A stretch of DNA of 64,000 nt from assembly GCF_050436995.1 (NCBI RefSeq), contig NC_134767.1, forward strand, positions 2,976,001-3,040,000, read 5' to 3'. The position numbers and the translations under genes are program-made. Every line of letters starts with the position of its first letter. Position 1 is the stretch's first letter. Under the pieces are notes generated by a model. It was not told the DNA's origin, did not search any database, and saw only the letters and a program-made list of their open reading frames with translations. Below, in pieces: positions 34,695 to 47,694 of this stretch. The DNA comes from Anticarsia gemmatalis (taxonomy: Eukaryota > Arthropoda > Insecta > Lepidoptera > Erebidae).

Positions 34695-35923
34695 TATTTT
34701 AGTATAGTATAGATAAAGAAGTTTAACTTTGGATGTCTGCTCTAAGAGTTGCTTAACTCTAGTGACCTATCTATTGATTAGTGAGCTCTAAAATGTACAA
34801 GCCTCTATTCTCATAAACGTTGACATGGATAATGAGGTCCATTGCGTACCGAAAAAATAAAGTCTTTGATATTCATTGACCTACTTTAAAAATAATTGAT
34901 GAGTTTCTTAATTAATTACTACTACTTATACTCTGAGACAGATCATATTATTATATAAGCAGATCTAAAAAAAGGGGCAATTTTACAAGAAAACCTTATT
35001 TTACAGTGAACATAAGAGACGGCTATGTTACAACTGAGTTATGTACAACATACTTTAAAACTAACAACCTCTAATAATAACCTCTTCTTCCAGCAGTCGG
35101 TTAAAAAGTTCAGAGCCTTCCATAATTTAGCGTCATCCATCACGCACAATCAAATGCTCTGATTGATGAGACCGCCAAGACTCAAACGTTTGTACGGACA
35201 CGACTCCCTTTGAAAAATCATCATAATTAATAGCTTTGAGATTAAAAACGAGGTCTAATCTGTCATTTTGTTCAATTACTATCAGAAAGAAAAATGTAGC
35301 GAACTTTTTGTTTCGTTTGAAGTAAAATTTTTGAATTCTATCGTTTTTATACATACAAAGTTCGTTTTACACTATTTTTATTTAGAACTACATTTTATGA
35401 TTAGAGTATTTTCTACTAGCGACTTCGTCAGTGTTAAAAGACACCCCAGGATATAATATGTGAGTTGTAACAGGCTGTAAACTATGTATGATAAAAATTT
35501 CATCAAAATCCGTTAAGTAGTTAAAGAGAAACAAACATACATACATGCATGACCACATACGTCCATCCTCACAAAACTTAAGAATTTGTAATGTTGGTAG
35601 GTTTAGTCGAATTTCATAGAGCTTAAGAATTTTAGTGTGGGACTTAGAAAATGTAAACAAAATGTAAAAAAGATAAAAGTAGGATCAAAAATATTTTATC
35701 AGCTTTTTTTAAAAGATCAGATTCAATAAAGAATTTTAATACAATTTGGGGTTAAAAGGTGTTTCAATGTTAATCAGAGATAATAATATGTAAAGTGGGG
35801 CACTCGGCAAACTTAATCTATTACTAATTTGAATTTAATAGACTTAGGCTCAAACTTAGTTTTATCAATAATTGAGATTGGGGAATACGGTCTACGTAAT
35901 ATGTAGTCAATTTGAAGACTCTA

Positions 35924-36031
35924 ACCCTCGGTTTCTGAAGTACATTTAGCGGTAGTTTATCTATTCAATAGCGCTTAAACTCATAGAAATAAAAACGCTA
36001 TGAATAGATAAAGAAAATCAGAAACCGGGAG
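35924..36031. mobile_element. Small foldback element, second copy
   Basis: Matches the left arm and centre of 18011-18131 (GGTTTCTGAAGTACATTTAG; AATAGCGCTT / AAAACGCTAT). The right arm lost its ACCGTTAAATGTAC part but still ends in GAAACCGGGAG. Confidence 0.55.
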
Positions 36032-36049
36032 TGAAATCGTAGCTTCTTT

Positions 36050-36247
36050 TTTTTTAACACTCAGAATAATTGCTCCTGTGTTGTGGGGACTTCTACAAAC
36101 GTATAAACAACGGATACAAAGTCCAACCAGACCCAAAACAATTATTTGTAAATCGCACGAATTGTTCAAAGTGGGAATCGAACGCACGACCTCCCGACAT
36201 ACTGGTAGTGGCGTGGCAACCACCTTAACAGCTGCACCACAGAGCCT
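36050..36247 (-). mobile_element. tRNA-derived SINE, reverse orientation
   Basis: In reverse it starts GAGGCTCTGTGGTGCAGC (box A-like) and has GTGCGTTCGATTCCCAC (box B-like), then the body GCGATTTACAAATAATTGTT. It belongs to the same type as the heads at 37721-37816 and 58985-59077. Confidence 0.65.
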
Positions 36248-37720
36248 CTACTAACGGATCTAATACTGGTACAAAAAAATGTGCAAAATATGTTTGTTAC
36301 TCATTCTGCAACAATTGGTTGATGAATTTAGATGTACCTAATTTTGCATACTGATTGTTTATAGTCATGATGAAAACTTAAAATATTTTTGTATAATAAT
36401 ATGTTCTTTTTACGTAAACGAAGTCATGGATAAAAAGGCTACTGTTGGGATAAAATTCTGTTTATTCGATACCGATTTAATTGTATACTGCCGAATGAAT
36501 TGATTACATTGAATACAGAAACGAATTGCTCCTGTTATTATAGTTTCTTGGAAACTTTACGGCACGTGTTCTTGTGTAATATCCTTAACAAAATTCTGTT
36601 TCACGGAACGAAAGTAGGAAAAAGAACTCTTTGCAATGTTTTCCCTTGCTTATCCAAGTGTACATGAATTAATTTGTAATAACCGAATAATTTATAAATT
36701 TCCTTTTAATCTCAAACTTGTTAATTCACAGTCAATGCTTTTATGGCTCCAATTTTGTTTATCTACTTCTATGATAAAATTAATTTGAACCAATATTTAT
36801 AGCCACACGACCAAACAAGATAGCAAAATCATATTCGAAAGTTTGACCCGAATTCGTGGTCGTAAAGGCATAAATAACAGGCCGAACATTATCCTTGATC
36901 TAAACGTTCTGCTTTCAAACATCTGATACATCCAAAATACCCTTAATGGTCAACAAAATGTGCAAAATGTAATTAAAATGCCTTACGAGAGAGATTTTCG
37001 TCGTCACACGCCGTTTTCATTAAAAGTTGGGCTACATTTAATTCGTCACGGTGTCGGCTCACGTGCCTACATACATTTTCTGTAATTTCTGTCTGGAGTT
37101 AAGCTTTCGATTCGGTTCATTTGTTTTCTGATTTTGAGGACTGTCTTTGTGTTTTCGTACTTACATTGTACTAATGACGTTAAAATTTAAAAATATCCTA
37201 ATATAAGTGTGTTGAGATGAGCTTTCGATTTTAAGATCAAGTTCTTAAATTACACCAAACAATAAATAAATTAGCCAATATTTTGTCTGCAAATAAAGTG
37301 TCTAACTGTATTTTTTATCATATTCGTTTAAGGCTTAACATTTTTACGTGGTCCATCTTACAAAACGTACTAGGAGTAAAGAGAGAAGAGAAATATGTAA
37401 TCTTTTTTGCTTTATATTTTAAAGTACCGATATTTTTTTCTTAGTTATCACTAACATACTTAATTACATTCATCACTTTTAACTCTTGTCACATCACATA
37501 TCTTCGCAAGTCTCATATGAACATTCTTCAAAAATTCTCATTAACCCAGATTATTCCACGGCCGGCTGCGACCTTGACAAAGACAGAATCTCAGCTTAAA
37601 TTCGTTCAGCACCCACTCCCCATCAATTTCATGCCACGCTATATTATATCAACTGTGATAAGGGTCAGCTATCTAATTATGAAAATATTACGCTACTTTG
37701 AATAGAAATACATAAAAATT

Positions 37721-37816
37721 ACTGCCTCCGTGGCGCAGTGGTTCAGGTTGCTTCGCCGCTACCATTACCTCGGGAGGTCGCGGGGTCGATTTCCACTCGG
37801 AACAATTGATTGTGCG
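37721..37816 (+). mobile_element. tRNA-derived SINE head
   Basis: CTCCGTGGCGCAGTGGTTC is a good box A and GGGTCGATTTCC is box B, followed by AACAATTGATTGTGCGG. It is directly joined to the repeat at 37817-38069. Confidence 0.65.
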
Positions 37817-38069
37817 GTCTTCTTCTTCTTCTTCTTATCGTATGGTTAGTGGTCAACCTAGTATCAAAGTTGTCCAAGCCGCCCGAGGGCCTTTGACATG
37901 GCTTAACGACTGTTATCGTAGTAGATAATAACCGGGACCGACTTTTAACGTGCCCTCCGAAGCACGGAGACGCCCAGTTCAAATACCACTATGCGCTCAC
38001 CCGTCTATGGAATGACCGCGCCAAGGGTTGCTTAACCCACAGATCGTTTACCGACCGGTGAGCGCAACA
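37817..38069 (+). repeat. Unclassified ~250-bp interspersed repeat, best copy
   Basis: Starts with a TTC run, then ATCGTATGGTTAGTGGTCAAC, includes CTCCGAAGCACGGAGACGCC, and ends CGACCGGTGAGCGCAAC. Related copies lie at about 2140-2282 (+), 45860-46027 (-), 52619-52838 (+) and 54209-54447 (-). No coding frame; short length, constant ends and both orientations suggest a SINE or MITE. Confidence 0.6.
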
Positions 38070-38993
38070 ATAATTGTTTCGGGTCTAGTTGTACTTAGTG
38101 TCCGTTGTTTGTATGTTTGTAAAAGTCCCCGCCTTACCAGAGCAAATTTTAGTGCGGGAGTTGTCTTTTAAAAAGGAAAAGCAATGTTTAACATTCAATA
38201 GATTATTTGAACGGAGGTCTAAAAATCACGTTTTTGGAATTGAGAACTTGTTATTTATTGAGTTTGGGGTAAATGGAGTGAGTAATTTGAGTTGTTTTAG
38301 TTCGTATTTTATAGAGGTTGTTGGTGGCAAATAAATAAGGGGTCTGTTGTATTTCTGTTTTTTTTTTGTCTGAATATTGAACGCGGTAAGTTCAAAAATA
38401 CTTTAGAGAAAGAAGTTACGAAATTACTTAGACCTAGAATTATAGGATTGGAATCAGACGGATATTGACATCAGATACAGAAAGAAGAAGAGAGAGGAAA
38501 CCTTTGCTACGCAGTGGAACAGTGCAAAACAATACAAAAACATTGGAATTGAAATTTTATTCAATATTACTTTAATACATACTGATATAAATACAAAAAT
38601 TCCCTGCAATCAAAAAGCAAATATTAGAAGTATTTTTCGATTGTTTTATTAATAAAGTAACTTCTACTGTTTTGTAGTAAAATCATTTCTCCATAAGAAG
38701 GGATTGATCTCTGGTAACGAGGACGAAAATAAACATGGCTGACATTTGGAAAAGACCAATCCGGTCGATAATGATCGAAATGGCGCAACGTTGCAATGTC
38801 CGCCCACTGTCAGGGCAGCGGCTTTGATTTCCGGACGCCACAAAATGTGGTTTGTAGTTACGTGCTTGGATTTTACGCTCATGGACTCATGTTTGTTGAC
38901 GAATTCGAAATTCTAGCATCGTTTATTTTTCGCAGATTCAAACCCAAGGCAACACAAGCTTTGTGTGCATTAGAAATAATTATCACTTGTTCC

Positions 38994-39195
38994 AACGGTG
39001 AAGGAAAACATCGTGATTTGCATTAAGATGTTTTCCTTCACCGTTTGCATGCCTGAGAGTTCTTTAGAACAGTTCTATAAGGTATGCAAAATCTCCAACC
39101 CGCAAGCCAGGCCATCGTTGTGGACTCAAGGCCGAACTCCTCCCTCATTACGGGAGGAGACCCTTGCCTAGCAGTGGGATATTAGTGGGTTGAAT
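38994..39195. repeat. LINE 3' fragment with 19-bp perfect inverted repeat
   Basis: AACGGTGAAGGAAAACATC (38994-39012) is mirrored at 39027-39045. It is followed by GGCCGAACTCCTCCCTCATT and CCTTGCCTAGCAGTGGG, the widespread C-terminal and 3' tail segment of lepidopteran non-LTR retroelements. The element is 5'-truncated. Confidence 0.5.
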
Positions 39196-40175
39196 TTATT
39201 TATATTTCATGTAAACTTCATTACAATGGTTTTTTGAACAGGTTTGCTGTATTGGAGTTTAGGTAAGAAACCAAACCAAACCGTAAACGTAACTGAAAGT
39301 AAGTCCTAAAAGCAAACATAGTTACGTAGTATAAAGAACAAGTAAATTTTTAACTCTTTATATTATTATAAACAGAGTTAAAAATTAAAACGCATTTATG
39401 AACCGATGGATCATCGTCAGGCAGTGTCATCCGACCTAATAATCTTGTCTGAATCATTATCAGCATTCCTCAAATATCAAAAAGCATGTTTTCTAAGCGT
39501 GGAAAAATCGAGCCTTAATCAGCCAAAATTCTATTTCTTCAAAAAGCCTTTACACATTTAAACCTAAGTGCCTTTTCTATTTAACGAAACTGGCCTTAAA
39601 AACCACTCCGATTTACAAAGAGAAAATGCTTTGAGCGTCCGAAATTCGAATGATTGGACCAAAATGGGCGAATATTTTTTGCGTCCAGTTTCAGTTTGTT
39701 TGCTCTGAACACATTTTGAGTTCATTCGCGACGTACGAACAGTTGGGATGGCAATCGAAGCCTTTTTTTGTATCTCTTTACCGATTTTTGTTTAGAGTAA
39801 ATATTTGAGTTCAAAGTGTTTGTGCAAATGATCCGTGATCTCTGAATTGACTGAATGTTTTACTTTTTTATTGGTTTTACGAATCATGATCTTATTTTGG
39901 TCGGTTCTGTTTTCTTTTTGAATACAGCTTTTCGGTTTGAGTTTTTCGCTTTTGCACGTGATTTTATATTTTTCATGCAAGTTTTTAAGGCTTAACAGCT
40001 TATACATTTGGTTTCTTTTTTTTGGTTGCAAATAAGCTTGTATTTAGCCGAAAAAAGGAGTTACGTTGAAGTCGTGTAGTCACTCGCCAACAAGATATAT
40101 ACCCAGGTTTGTATATTTTTACTGAATTTAATACACATGAAAGATCGTTTAAAAAAAATCAACTCCATTATCTAA

Positions 40176-40300
40176 AGTTACTATCGAGTATCGAGAGTTC
40201 AACATTTAAAATGTACCTAAAAATAGTTCCTTTAACACCCGGTAGAGGCGCTGATCGGTTTCCGATAAATAAATATTAATAGTCGAAAGTAGTAGAAAAT
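40176..40300. repeat. MITE-like repeat, decayed copy
   Basis: Has GAGAGTTCAACATTTAAAAT, GGTAGAGGCGCTGATCG and AAAGTAGTAGA, all shared with 62116-62279 and 45313-45509. Decayed ends. Confidence 0.4.
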
Positions 40301-41045
40301 GCCCTCATAATTATCTAATTATATTATATTGTCACATCAAGGCTATACCACAAACACACGAAACAATATAATACGATCACATACAAAGCCACATAACTTA
40401 CAGGCCGTCCAATCCCGATCACAATACGTGTAACCGAAGCATACGTCTAATAAATTAGGGTTGAACCAATCGCCGTACAATAACATGTAACTAATGATAT
40501 CTAAGACCTTCTGGTATTAATCAAGGGTTTAAGATCTATCAGTCGGGGGAGATTCGATTTGATTATTGTATTGATTTACAACATACTGTTTTAGTACCAA
40601 AGAAGGTATGAAATTTATGAGTAGCGCGATTACCTACACGAGGTATGGTTGTATCGGCTTTATATTGCGTATTTGATATTCAGCATTACTAGAAAATTTG
40701 CCTCAAATAATAGTACTGAAAGACGATTTTCTATACGGTCTAGTGTATCTAGTATCATATTGCTTTAGAGTTGATTATTTGACATTTATTACAAAAAGTC
40801 TTTCTAAATATGTTAAGAAAGGAAATTGCTACGCTGCGCACTACACTGTAGATAGTCAATATATTTAGTTGTTAGCAGAAGTTTTGTATTAGTTCTTTTT
40901 TTGTAGCTTTATGAAAATGTCAATGTCAATTTTTGTAGCAATCATTACTTGATTCACAAAAAAGTTCGATTGATACCTAAAAAACTATTTTAGGAGTACA
41001 CTTTAATGTCAAATTCTCTGTACTCAAAAGTGCCCACTGTAGAGA

Positions 41046-41186
41046 ATAGCGCTACTGTAGCACGTTTCTTTACAATTGGAACCATCCAATAACGAGAGTT
41101 TAACATGTAATATTTACGGCAAAAATGGTGTCTACAACATTTTTCGAAAGCTGCCCGGTTGTCGATACTCGATAATAGTACATAAT
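41046..41186. repeat. MITE-like repeat, decayed copy
   Basis: Contains ACGAGAGTTTAACATGTAAT and GCCCGGTTGTCGATACTCGA, shared with the family at 51038-51213 and 62116-62279. Confidence 0.4.
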
Positions 41187-41315
41187 CGGTCCCTAGTGAT
41201 CTTTTGATTGATGCAAACAGCTAAGTGTCTCTCCAATCCCATTGACGCAGATAATAATATCAAGTTTATGCCTGAATCTCTCAAATAGTTTGAAAGCTGA
41301 ATATCTACGTTCTAA

Positions 41316-41828
41316 TGGTGCTCCCACATTGCCGTTAGAAAATGTTTAATAACGTTAGTAAACATTTGTTAGCAAACATTTAATCACAAATAAATTTTCA
41401 TGTTAGAAAATGTTTAGTAATGTTAGTAAACATTTTATAACTGTTCATTCTTATAAAATCTTTTAAGCAACCGTCAATACCCAAATCCTTGAGATAGTCT
41501 GTGGCACTATATTTTCCTCTAGCTTTTAGCGTTTGGCGCATCCAATAAGAGCGCTTTTTCTTCTTTTTTAAACAAAAAATAAAAGCTATTCCAATGAGCA
41601 AATCTTCTTCCATTTTCGTGTAGACGTCCTCGGACCTCAGAACACGAAACCAAACTGCGAGCCAATACTAGATGTTATAAAATGTTTGAACATTTTCCAT
41701 CAATGTAGGAGCACTTATAACATGTAACAGTTTCTAACAAAGTGCAACAATTGTTAACATTTGTTAGTAAATGTTTTGGTGTTATAAAATGTTTACAAAC
41801 ATTTTCTAACGGCAATGTGGGAGCACCA
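41316..41828. mobile_element. PIF/Harbinger element, 513 bp, internally deleted
   Basis: Perfect 32-bp terminal inverted repeats start TGGTGCTCCCACATTGCCGT at left and mirror it at right. They are flanked by the 3-bp target duplication TAA (41313-41315 and 41829-41831), the hallmark of the PIF/Harbinger superfamily. The interior keeps the start of a transposase gene on the - strand (41398-41613). The length is far below an autonomous element (about 2.5-4 kb), so it is non-autonomous. Confidence 0.9.
41398..41613 (-). pseudogene. Harbinger transposase, N-terminal remnant
   Basis: A 71-residue frame beginning MEEDLLIG, with a basic run KKKKKR followed by SYWMRQTLKARGKYSA and KDFIRMNSYKMF. This matches the start of HARBI1-like transposases, where a basic K/R stretch is followed by YWVxP-type and FRM motifs. 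The DDE nuclease domain is gone; the frame runs into the sequence near the terminal repeat. The similarity is from recognition of the pattern, not from a search. Confidence 0.65.
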
Positions 41829-42033
41829 TAAGGTTAACTGAGATACGTTTGTAATAGTATTCGGTAGCTCAATTGTACCGCTTTGAAGTATTCATCTATT
41901 ATGATTGAATGGATTTCAGAATGCGGGTAGAAGGCGTTGTTATATTTGAATCAGGAAGATTATATTTAGTGATTTTGGAGTAATACGTGCTCTTAATTGT
42001 GGGTATGTGAAAAGGATGTTTTATACAAAGTTT

Positions 42034-42080
42034 ATTTTGTAAAATCATGTTCATATACCATGAACATAATTTTACAAAAT
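42034..42080. repeat. 21-bp inverted repeat with 5-nt loop
   Basis: The arms 42034-42054 and 42060-42080 (ATTTTGTAAAATCATGTTCAT and mirror) differ at one position. It forms a compact, strong hairpin. No surrounding element was identified. Confidence 0.7.
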
Positions 42081-45000
42081 GATGATTTCTGCAACGTCAC
42101 CGCCTTGCCTATACTTAAGAATTGTTTAACACATTTCTTGAGGGCATGAAGAGTCCAAAACCTGCACTTGGCAAGCGTAGTGGACTATTATTAGGCCTAA
42201 CTCTTACCAACTCGGGAGGAGATAGAATATGAAAACGAAGGCAGCTTTTTATTGTTTTTACGTATTAAAAAACAATATTTCACAACAGCTTCCCATAAAA
42301 TACTACCTTTTGAATTTGGCTGAGCATCATTGGTTTATGTAATACGAAAGGAATTACAAGAATAATCCTTTGTCGGTTTGGCAACAGTATTTTCTTGAGC
42401 CGAATACGCATTTAATTGATTTGCTAATTGATTTCCACGAAACCATTATTTGGTTGCTTATCCTGTTTTGACCTTTGGCATTAACAGTTGCTGTACAAAA
42501 AAGGGTCAAAGTACGAAAAAATCAATATGCATGTATTTTATTGTACTACAAATATTCCCAGAAGTGAAAACAATGTTGTTAGGATTAGCGAAAGTATTTC
42601 TGTCTAAGTTAGTTTCTTAGCGAATAATTGGTTACGAAATATTTGGGTAATTTTTCACAGCTTTCATGGTTAACTGAAGCAATGAAAATGAAATAAACAC
42701 ATTAAATTTACTTCTGTCTTTTTGTTTTCGCAATTAAAGCCGCACGGTTCAGCTATATAAACATTGAACTATGAGTGTTTTCACAACTAAATTGCTAACC
42801 CTATGATGTATGTAATGAAATTTAGCAGCAGGCTATTTATATCGTGGTCTATTATAAACATAAACAAAGCCGAAGAACATCCTACGCTCACAACTATGTA
42901 ACCGCTTCTGTTAGACTTGGCTAAACTATTTCCAAAATGCAGCCAGCCTACTTTCCATTCATGGATTTTGGGTAGCTAAACTTCGGATTCAATTTGAAGT
43001 TTGACAAACTTGTAATGTACCCGTCTTCAGTACTATGCCTCTGGGAGGTACCTGCCGGGATAAAAGGTCTAAACTGTTTTGTTTTCCATGACGGATCCGG
43101 GATAAACTTTCATTGTTAGTCTCCTTGGGGATTTGAGTGGGATCTGGAGTACCTTACGTCAGCTCCTTTACGAATGATCTGGTGATCTGTTTTTTAATGA
43201 CTTTAAGTTTAAATGCATTTGGTTCTTCATAATTTTTAGGTTAACTCTAGGCAGGATAGGTTAAAATAATGTGTGATTGAGTGACGCAGTGAGTTTGAAC
43301 TCGCTCACTGCTGGGCAATGGTCTCTTCCCAAACGAGGGAGGTTCTTGGTTCTTGTTTATTTTTTTTACTAACCTATGTTTTGAAGTAAAAAAATAAAAT
43401 CTACAGGTGATTTTAGTCATGGCTTACCGGCTATGGTTTTGAGTAATTTACTATTCATAAAACCAATTCCCAACTGATTACAATCTTACGTTAAACTTTA
43501 AGTCACAATAAATCACAACACAAGCAATCAATACTAGATTTTCCGAATGTTTGTTCTAAATAGGTATAAAGAAAAATGTATGGCATTTACTTGGCCTCGT
43601 TTTGCTGGCGCCTTGACTTTGCTAGCATAAAATAATCAGGAGCTAAAGAAAAAGCTATGTGTGGGTCAAGCTAATATTTTCTTCCTTGCGAGGAACCTAC
43701 CATAATTCTTATTGCATCTGTTTTATGTAGTTAGAGGAAGTTTCAAAGAAAAATCATACTGTTATTATATCTTTAAATATTTAGCAAACAAATTTTATTA
43801 GCTAGTAATCAGAATCAAAACTTTTAACTGTCGTTTTTTTACTGGAATTTTCAATAGTATTAAGTATATTAATTTGTTATTGGTAAACATTTTACATTGA
43901 TAACCAATCATACCACCATCAAAATATAATTTACCTTATTCTACATTTTACATCTAAATGAACAATAAAGTAAGCAACTAAAACCAGTTCTATAAAGCCG
44001 TTTCAAGACCAGATTGAACTAGATAACCAAACTAGAATCCTCTGTTACCAAGAACAGGAAAATCAACAAACTCCCGTTTGCAAGTCGGACGGAATCCGTA
44101 CGGGAACGTAATGGAAAGCCAACGACTTTCCCTATGGACCAGGTGCACGTTCAAAGCTTGTTATTTGATCTTTAAGGTTTTGTAGACATTGGTTGCCTTT
44201 AGGCAGTCTGGGACTGTGTTAATGAGAATTCGACGACATTTGTGATACAGTGATTAAAGTATTCGCTACGAAGCTATTTGCGCACGAGTCGTGGGTTCAA
44301 TTTCCACGTGAACATAATTGTAGTGAACCTGATGGTTGTTTCAGGAGTTGACCATTGCGAGCGTTGTTTGGGTGCTTTTGAAGGTCTTTTTCCACGATGA
44401 ACTTTTTAAACTATTTTATTATCTTCCTAGCTTAACCCCCTGACTCTACGCGCACAAAAGATAATCAATGCTCTTTTCCTTTTTTAAAGCTCGTCAATAC
44501 ACCCTTATAAAATTTAGTAATGGCGTTTTCACCAAAAAGACGGGCAAAGAAACACACATTTACATTCACAAAATTAGTATCGACACAGCGCAGCCTTTTA
44601 CACGCTATAATTTACCACAAACTTTTCTCAAAACACATTAATATTCTCTAGTTTTTAACAGCAGTCATTAGCCTAGCCCAAAAACGTCTACAAATGTTCC
44701 CTTGCTCGCGAAATAATTAGTACTAATTACTTCACTTGACCCTTAACAAAGTACTGTTTAAGCCTACGATATTACCTGTCAACTTCAGAACCGTCCCTTT
44801 AGTTTCCACACAGTAATGAGCAATATTATTGGTACACAAATCTTCTTATCGAGAAAGAAAATACTGCTGTTTGGTTGCCGAGAAAATAAGGGTAAAGGCA
44901 ACACATACACATTATTTTACAATCAAATCGTATACCATGCCGTAAACTATTTGTACTTATCAATAAGTTATTAATCAATAGGTTAAGCGACTTTAGGAGT

Positions 45001-45312
45001 GTTTAATCTAAAAATGGATGCCCAAACTTCTGCTGATTCTATTGTTCTCAGCAGGCCACCTTTATACCTTTTATAATATACCTACATGGACAAATAAACA
45101 ATTTGATTTGTTATGATTCAGCCAGAATTTGATTTGTTATGATTTCAGAATGAATTCTCAGTTAAACAATTCTGTTCCTTCCTTCCTTCGATATAATATA
45201 AATAAACAAACGCAAAATGTAAATTCACTAGTTGTTTCTTAAACTATGAATTTAGTTAATTGTTTTATGAAACAAACCTACTACTAGATGTAGGTACCTG
45301 GGCTTATCAAAA
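42081..45312. other. Gene-free region
   Basis: LINE-tail fragments at about 42150-42230 (CTTGGCAAGCGTAGTGGACT) and 43300-43345. A SINE-like piece lies at about 44250-44350 (GTCGTGGGTTCAATTTCC as box B). No exon supported. Confidence 0.4.
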
Positions 45313-45509
45313 TGGTCGACACTCGAATGAAAACTATCTACTCAATAATACCAAGCGTAGAAAATCACGTGGGTATTTCACGTTTTACATGTACTTCAGA
45401 ATTAGTTCTTAAAGCAGCCGCTAGAGGCGCTGATGTAGTTTACACATGAAATTTGGCAGTAATTAAAGCGTTATCGATAGTCAACACTGACAGATAATAG
45501 CGCTACAGG
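45313..45509. repeat. MITE-like repeat copy
   Basis: Contains CTCGAATGAAAACTATCTAC, CCGCTAGAGGCGCTGATG and a right end GATAATAGCGCTACAGG. Same family as 62116-62279. Confidence 0.4.
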
Positions 45510-45859
45510 TAGGTGCGTAGAATTACTTCGTGTGTAAAGAGCCTTAGTCTAGAAAAGCCTTCGTGTTCAATCAAAGTGTAATCACAGACTTAGATGGCAG
45601 TAGGTCTTGGAACGCCGCGTGTAATCAACAGAAATGCTTGACGTTTTAATATTTCTCCACTGCTGCTTTAATTGTGTTTGGAAGTGTTGCTGTGGAAAAC
45701 TGTTTCATACGCGTATGTTTAAATTGCAAAATATTTCTTGGAAAATATGATTTTAAACGTTTCTGTGGTTGGTGTGATAAATGTATGACTTTATATTATG
45801 ATATGTTTGGTTCGAAAGGTGCTCATGGTATTTAATTTCTTGTACCCGAATAGTGGTAA

Positions 45860-46027
45860 TAGATGGGTGATCGCATAGTGGTTGAACTAGCCGTTTCCGT
45901 GCTTCGGAGGGCACAAAAAAAGTTGGTCCTGGTTGTTGTCAATTAAAAAAACAGTCGTTAAGCCTCTGGGCGGCTTAAACAACTTTGACAATAGATTGAC
46001 CACTAACCATAAGACAAGAAGAAGATT
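45860..46027 (-). repeat. ~250-bp interspersed repeat, partial reverse copy
   Basis: Has TCCGTGCTTCGGAGGGCAC and GACCACTAACCATAAGACAA, the reverse of 37817-38069. The part matching CGACCGGTGAGCGC is missing. Confidence 0.55.
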
Positions 46028-47574
46028 TTTTGTACAAGTATTTTGAACACAATAGTAGCACAAAGCTAGGTCTTGTATTGTGCTCGGTATTTCGCTTTAC
46101 ATCTCTACTTTCACCTTCGTGCTTCGTGAATCGAAAGTGTTAGGTTCGACCTTTCGAGTGTTTCCAATTTCTGTCAGAATATTCTCTACAGTTGAAGTTT
46201 GGCACGTGCTTGGTGTAGGGCTATAGACTGGTTTCTAGTTACATGGGATCAGATTTACAAACGACGTAAGTGAGTATCCAGGAGGGTAAAGATGCAAATG
46301 CAAGATACAATTCTGAATACTTACCATGCGTACAGCCTAATGTCTAACTTGCATTCACGCCGGAAGTCTATTTATAATAATTAATATTCTTTTAACATCT
46401 GTAACTAGACGACATAAATTTTGCATAGACGTTTGCTGTAAAAGCTTTAGCCATTCCTTTATTTTCGTCGAGATGCATCTTATTAAGAAAATAAAAAGCA
46501 CTTTTGAAGTCACCCCTACACAATAGGTCAACGTGGTGGATTTAAAACTTGTCCAATTTAACGGAAAAGTACATTTATCCCAGTAAAAGATTCAATTCAA
46601 AAATCTGAACAGAAACATCATCATTCCACGTGTTTTACACAAGATTCGATATCAAAGGCGCCACTCATTTGATTCCCAGAATGTGTTTCAACGTATTCTA
46701 AATATAAAATGGAGTGCTCAAGCAGTGCTTGGACTTCACTTAGTAGCCCTCTCCAGGGATAACAGATGCTGGGTTACTGGAAGTGTTATTTTGTAGCTTA
46801 TTTATGGATTGTTTGTTTTTATTGGATGCTGTTTTTATTGGGTAATAAGGATGTTTGTAGCCTATTAAAATTTGTTCTGTGTTGTTGAATGCATGTTAGA
46901 ACCAAACGGATAGATGCTATATTATAGGGATTGTTATTAACGGGAGTAAGCAAGTTAAACCAGTGGCATTACGTGGGGTGATTAATATTGTTACTAAAAC
47001 TTTACAATAATAAAAAGCAAGAGAGGGATTTTTGCCGCATAACCTATTTGCAGAAAAAATCTTCTTGATTTGTAAAATGTGAAACTTGAATTAGACCTTA
47101 TTTTCATTGGTGCTAATCAATCGTACACCTAGAATTTCTCGGTTACCTGAAACTTGCTTTAATACTGCTGAAAACCTACCTCTTTGTAATCATTTTAAGA
47201 ACCTGAGTTGTACCAATCACGATCACTTCAAAAGTCAATATGAAAAATGCTACAAAAGTCTTCAATAAAGATAAATCCCATCCAGCATTCTTCTACATCT
47301 TGGTAACAGTACGAGAGCCACTTCTCCGCCCTATTGTTGCCGACAGACTGCCACAGTCTCCGATGTCGGCTTCAAAAATAGAAGACTTTATTGTCGTAAT
47401 TATATTTTGTTCTACAATATACGGAGAAAATTATTTCTGAGAGCTTCAAGGCTTTATTTTTGTGGATACAGCCATACGTAATTGGATGACACCTTTTATT
47501 ATTTTTATAGACTGAATAAACTGTTTTAATAAATAAATTTAACTCCTCAATGGCCAATGGAGGGTATCCTTACC

Positions 47575-47665
47575 AGCAGCGTAAGAGTATCCTCCTGGAA
47601 TGAGGGTTAGGCCTTGAGTCCACCACGCTGGTCAAGTGCGGGTTGGGGACTTTGAAACATGAATA
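47575..47665 (-). repeat. LINE tail fragment
   Basis: Has GTTAGGCCTTGAGTCCACCA and CTGGTCAAGTGCGGGTTGG, a tail segment also found at 17875-17915 and, in part, 39110-39190 in the other orientation. Confidence 0.4.
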
Positions 47666-47694
47666 TGATTATTTTCTTTTCGGAAAATTAGAGT

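Noticed and set aside
37721..37816. True tRNA gene
   Set aside because: Box A and B are present, but the acceptor stem does not pair and the same sequence recurs as SINE heads.
39660..40031. Lys-rich 79-codon frame on the - strand (39792-40031)
   Set aside because: Results from a T-rich + strand; no conserved motif.
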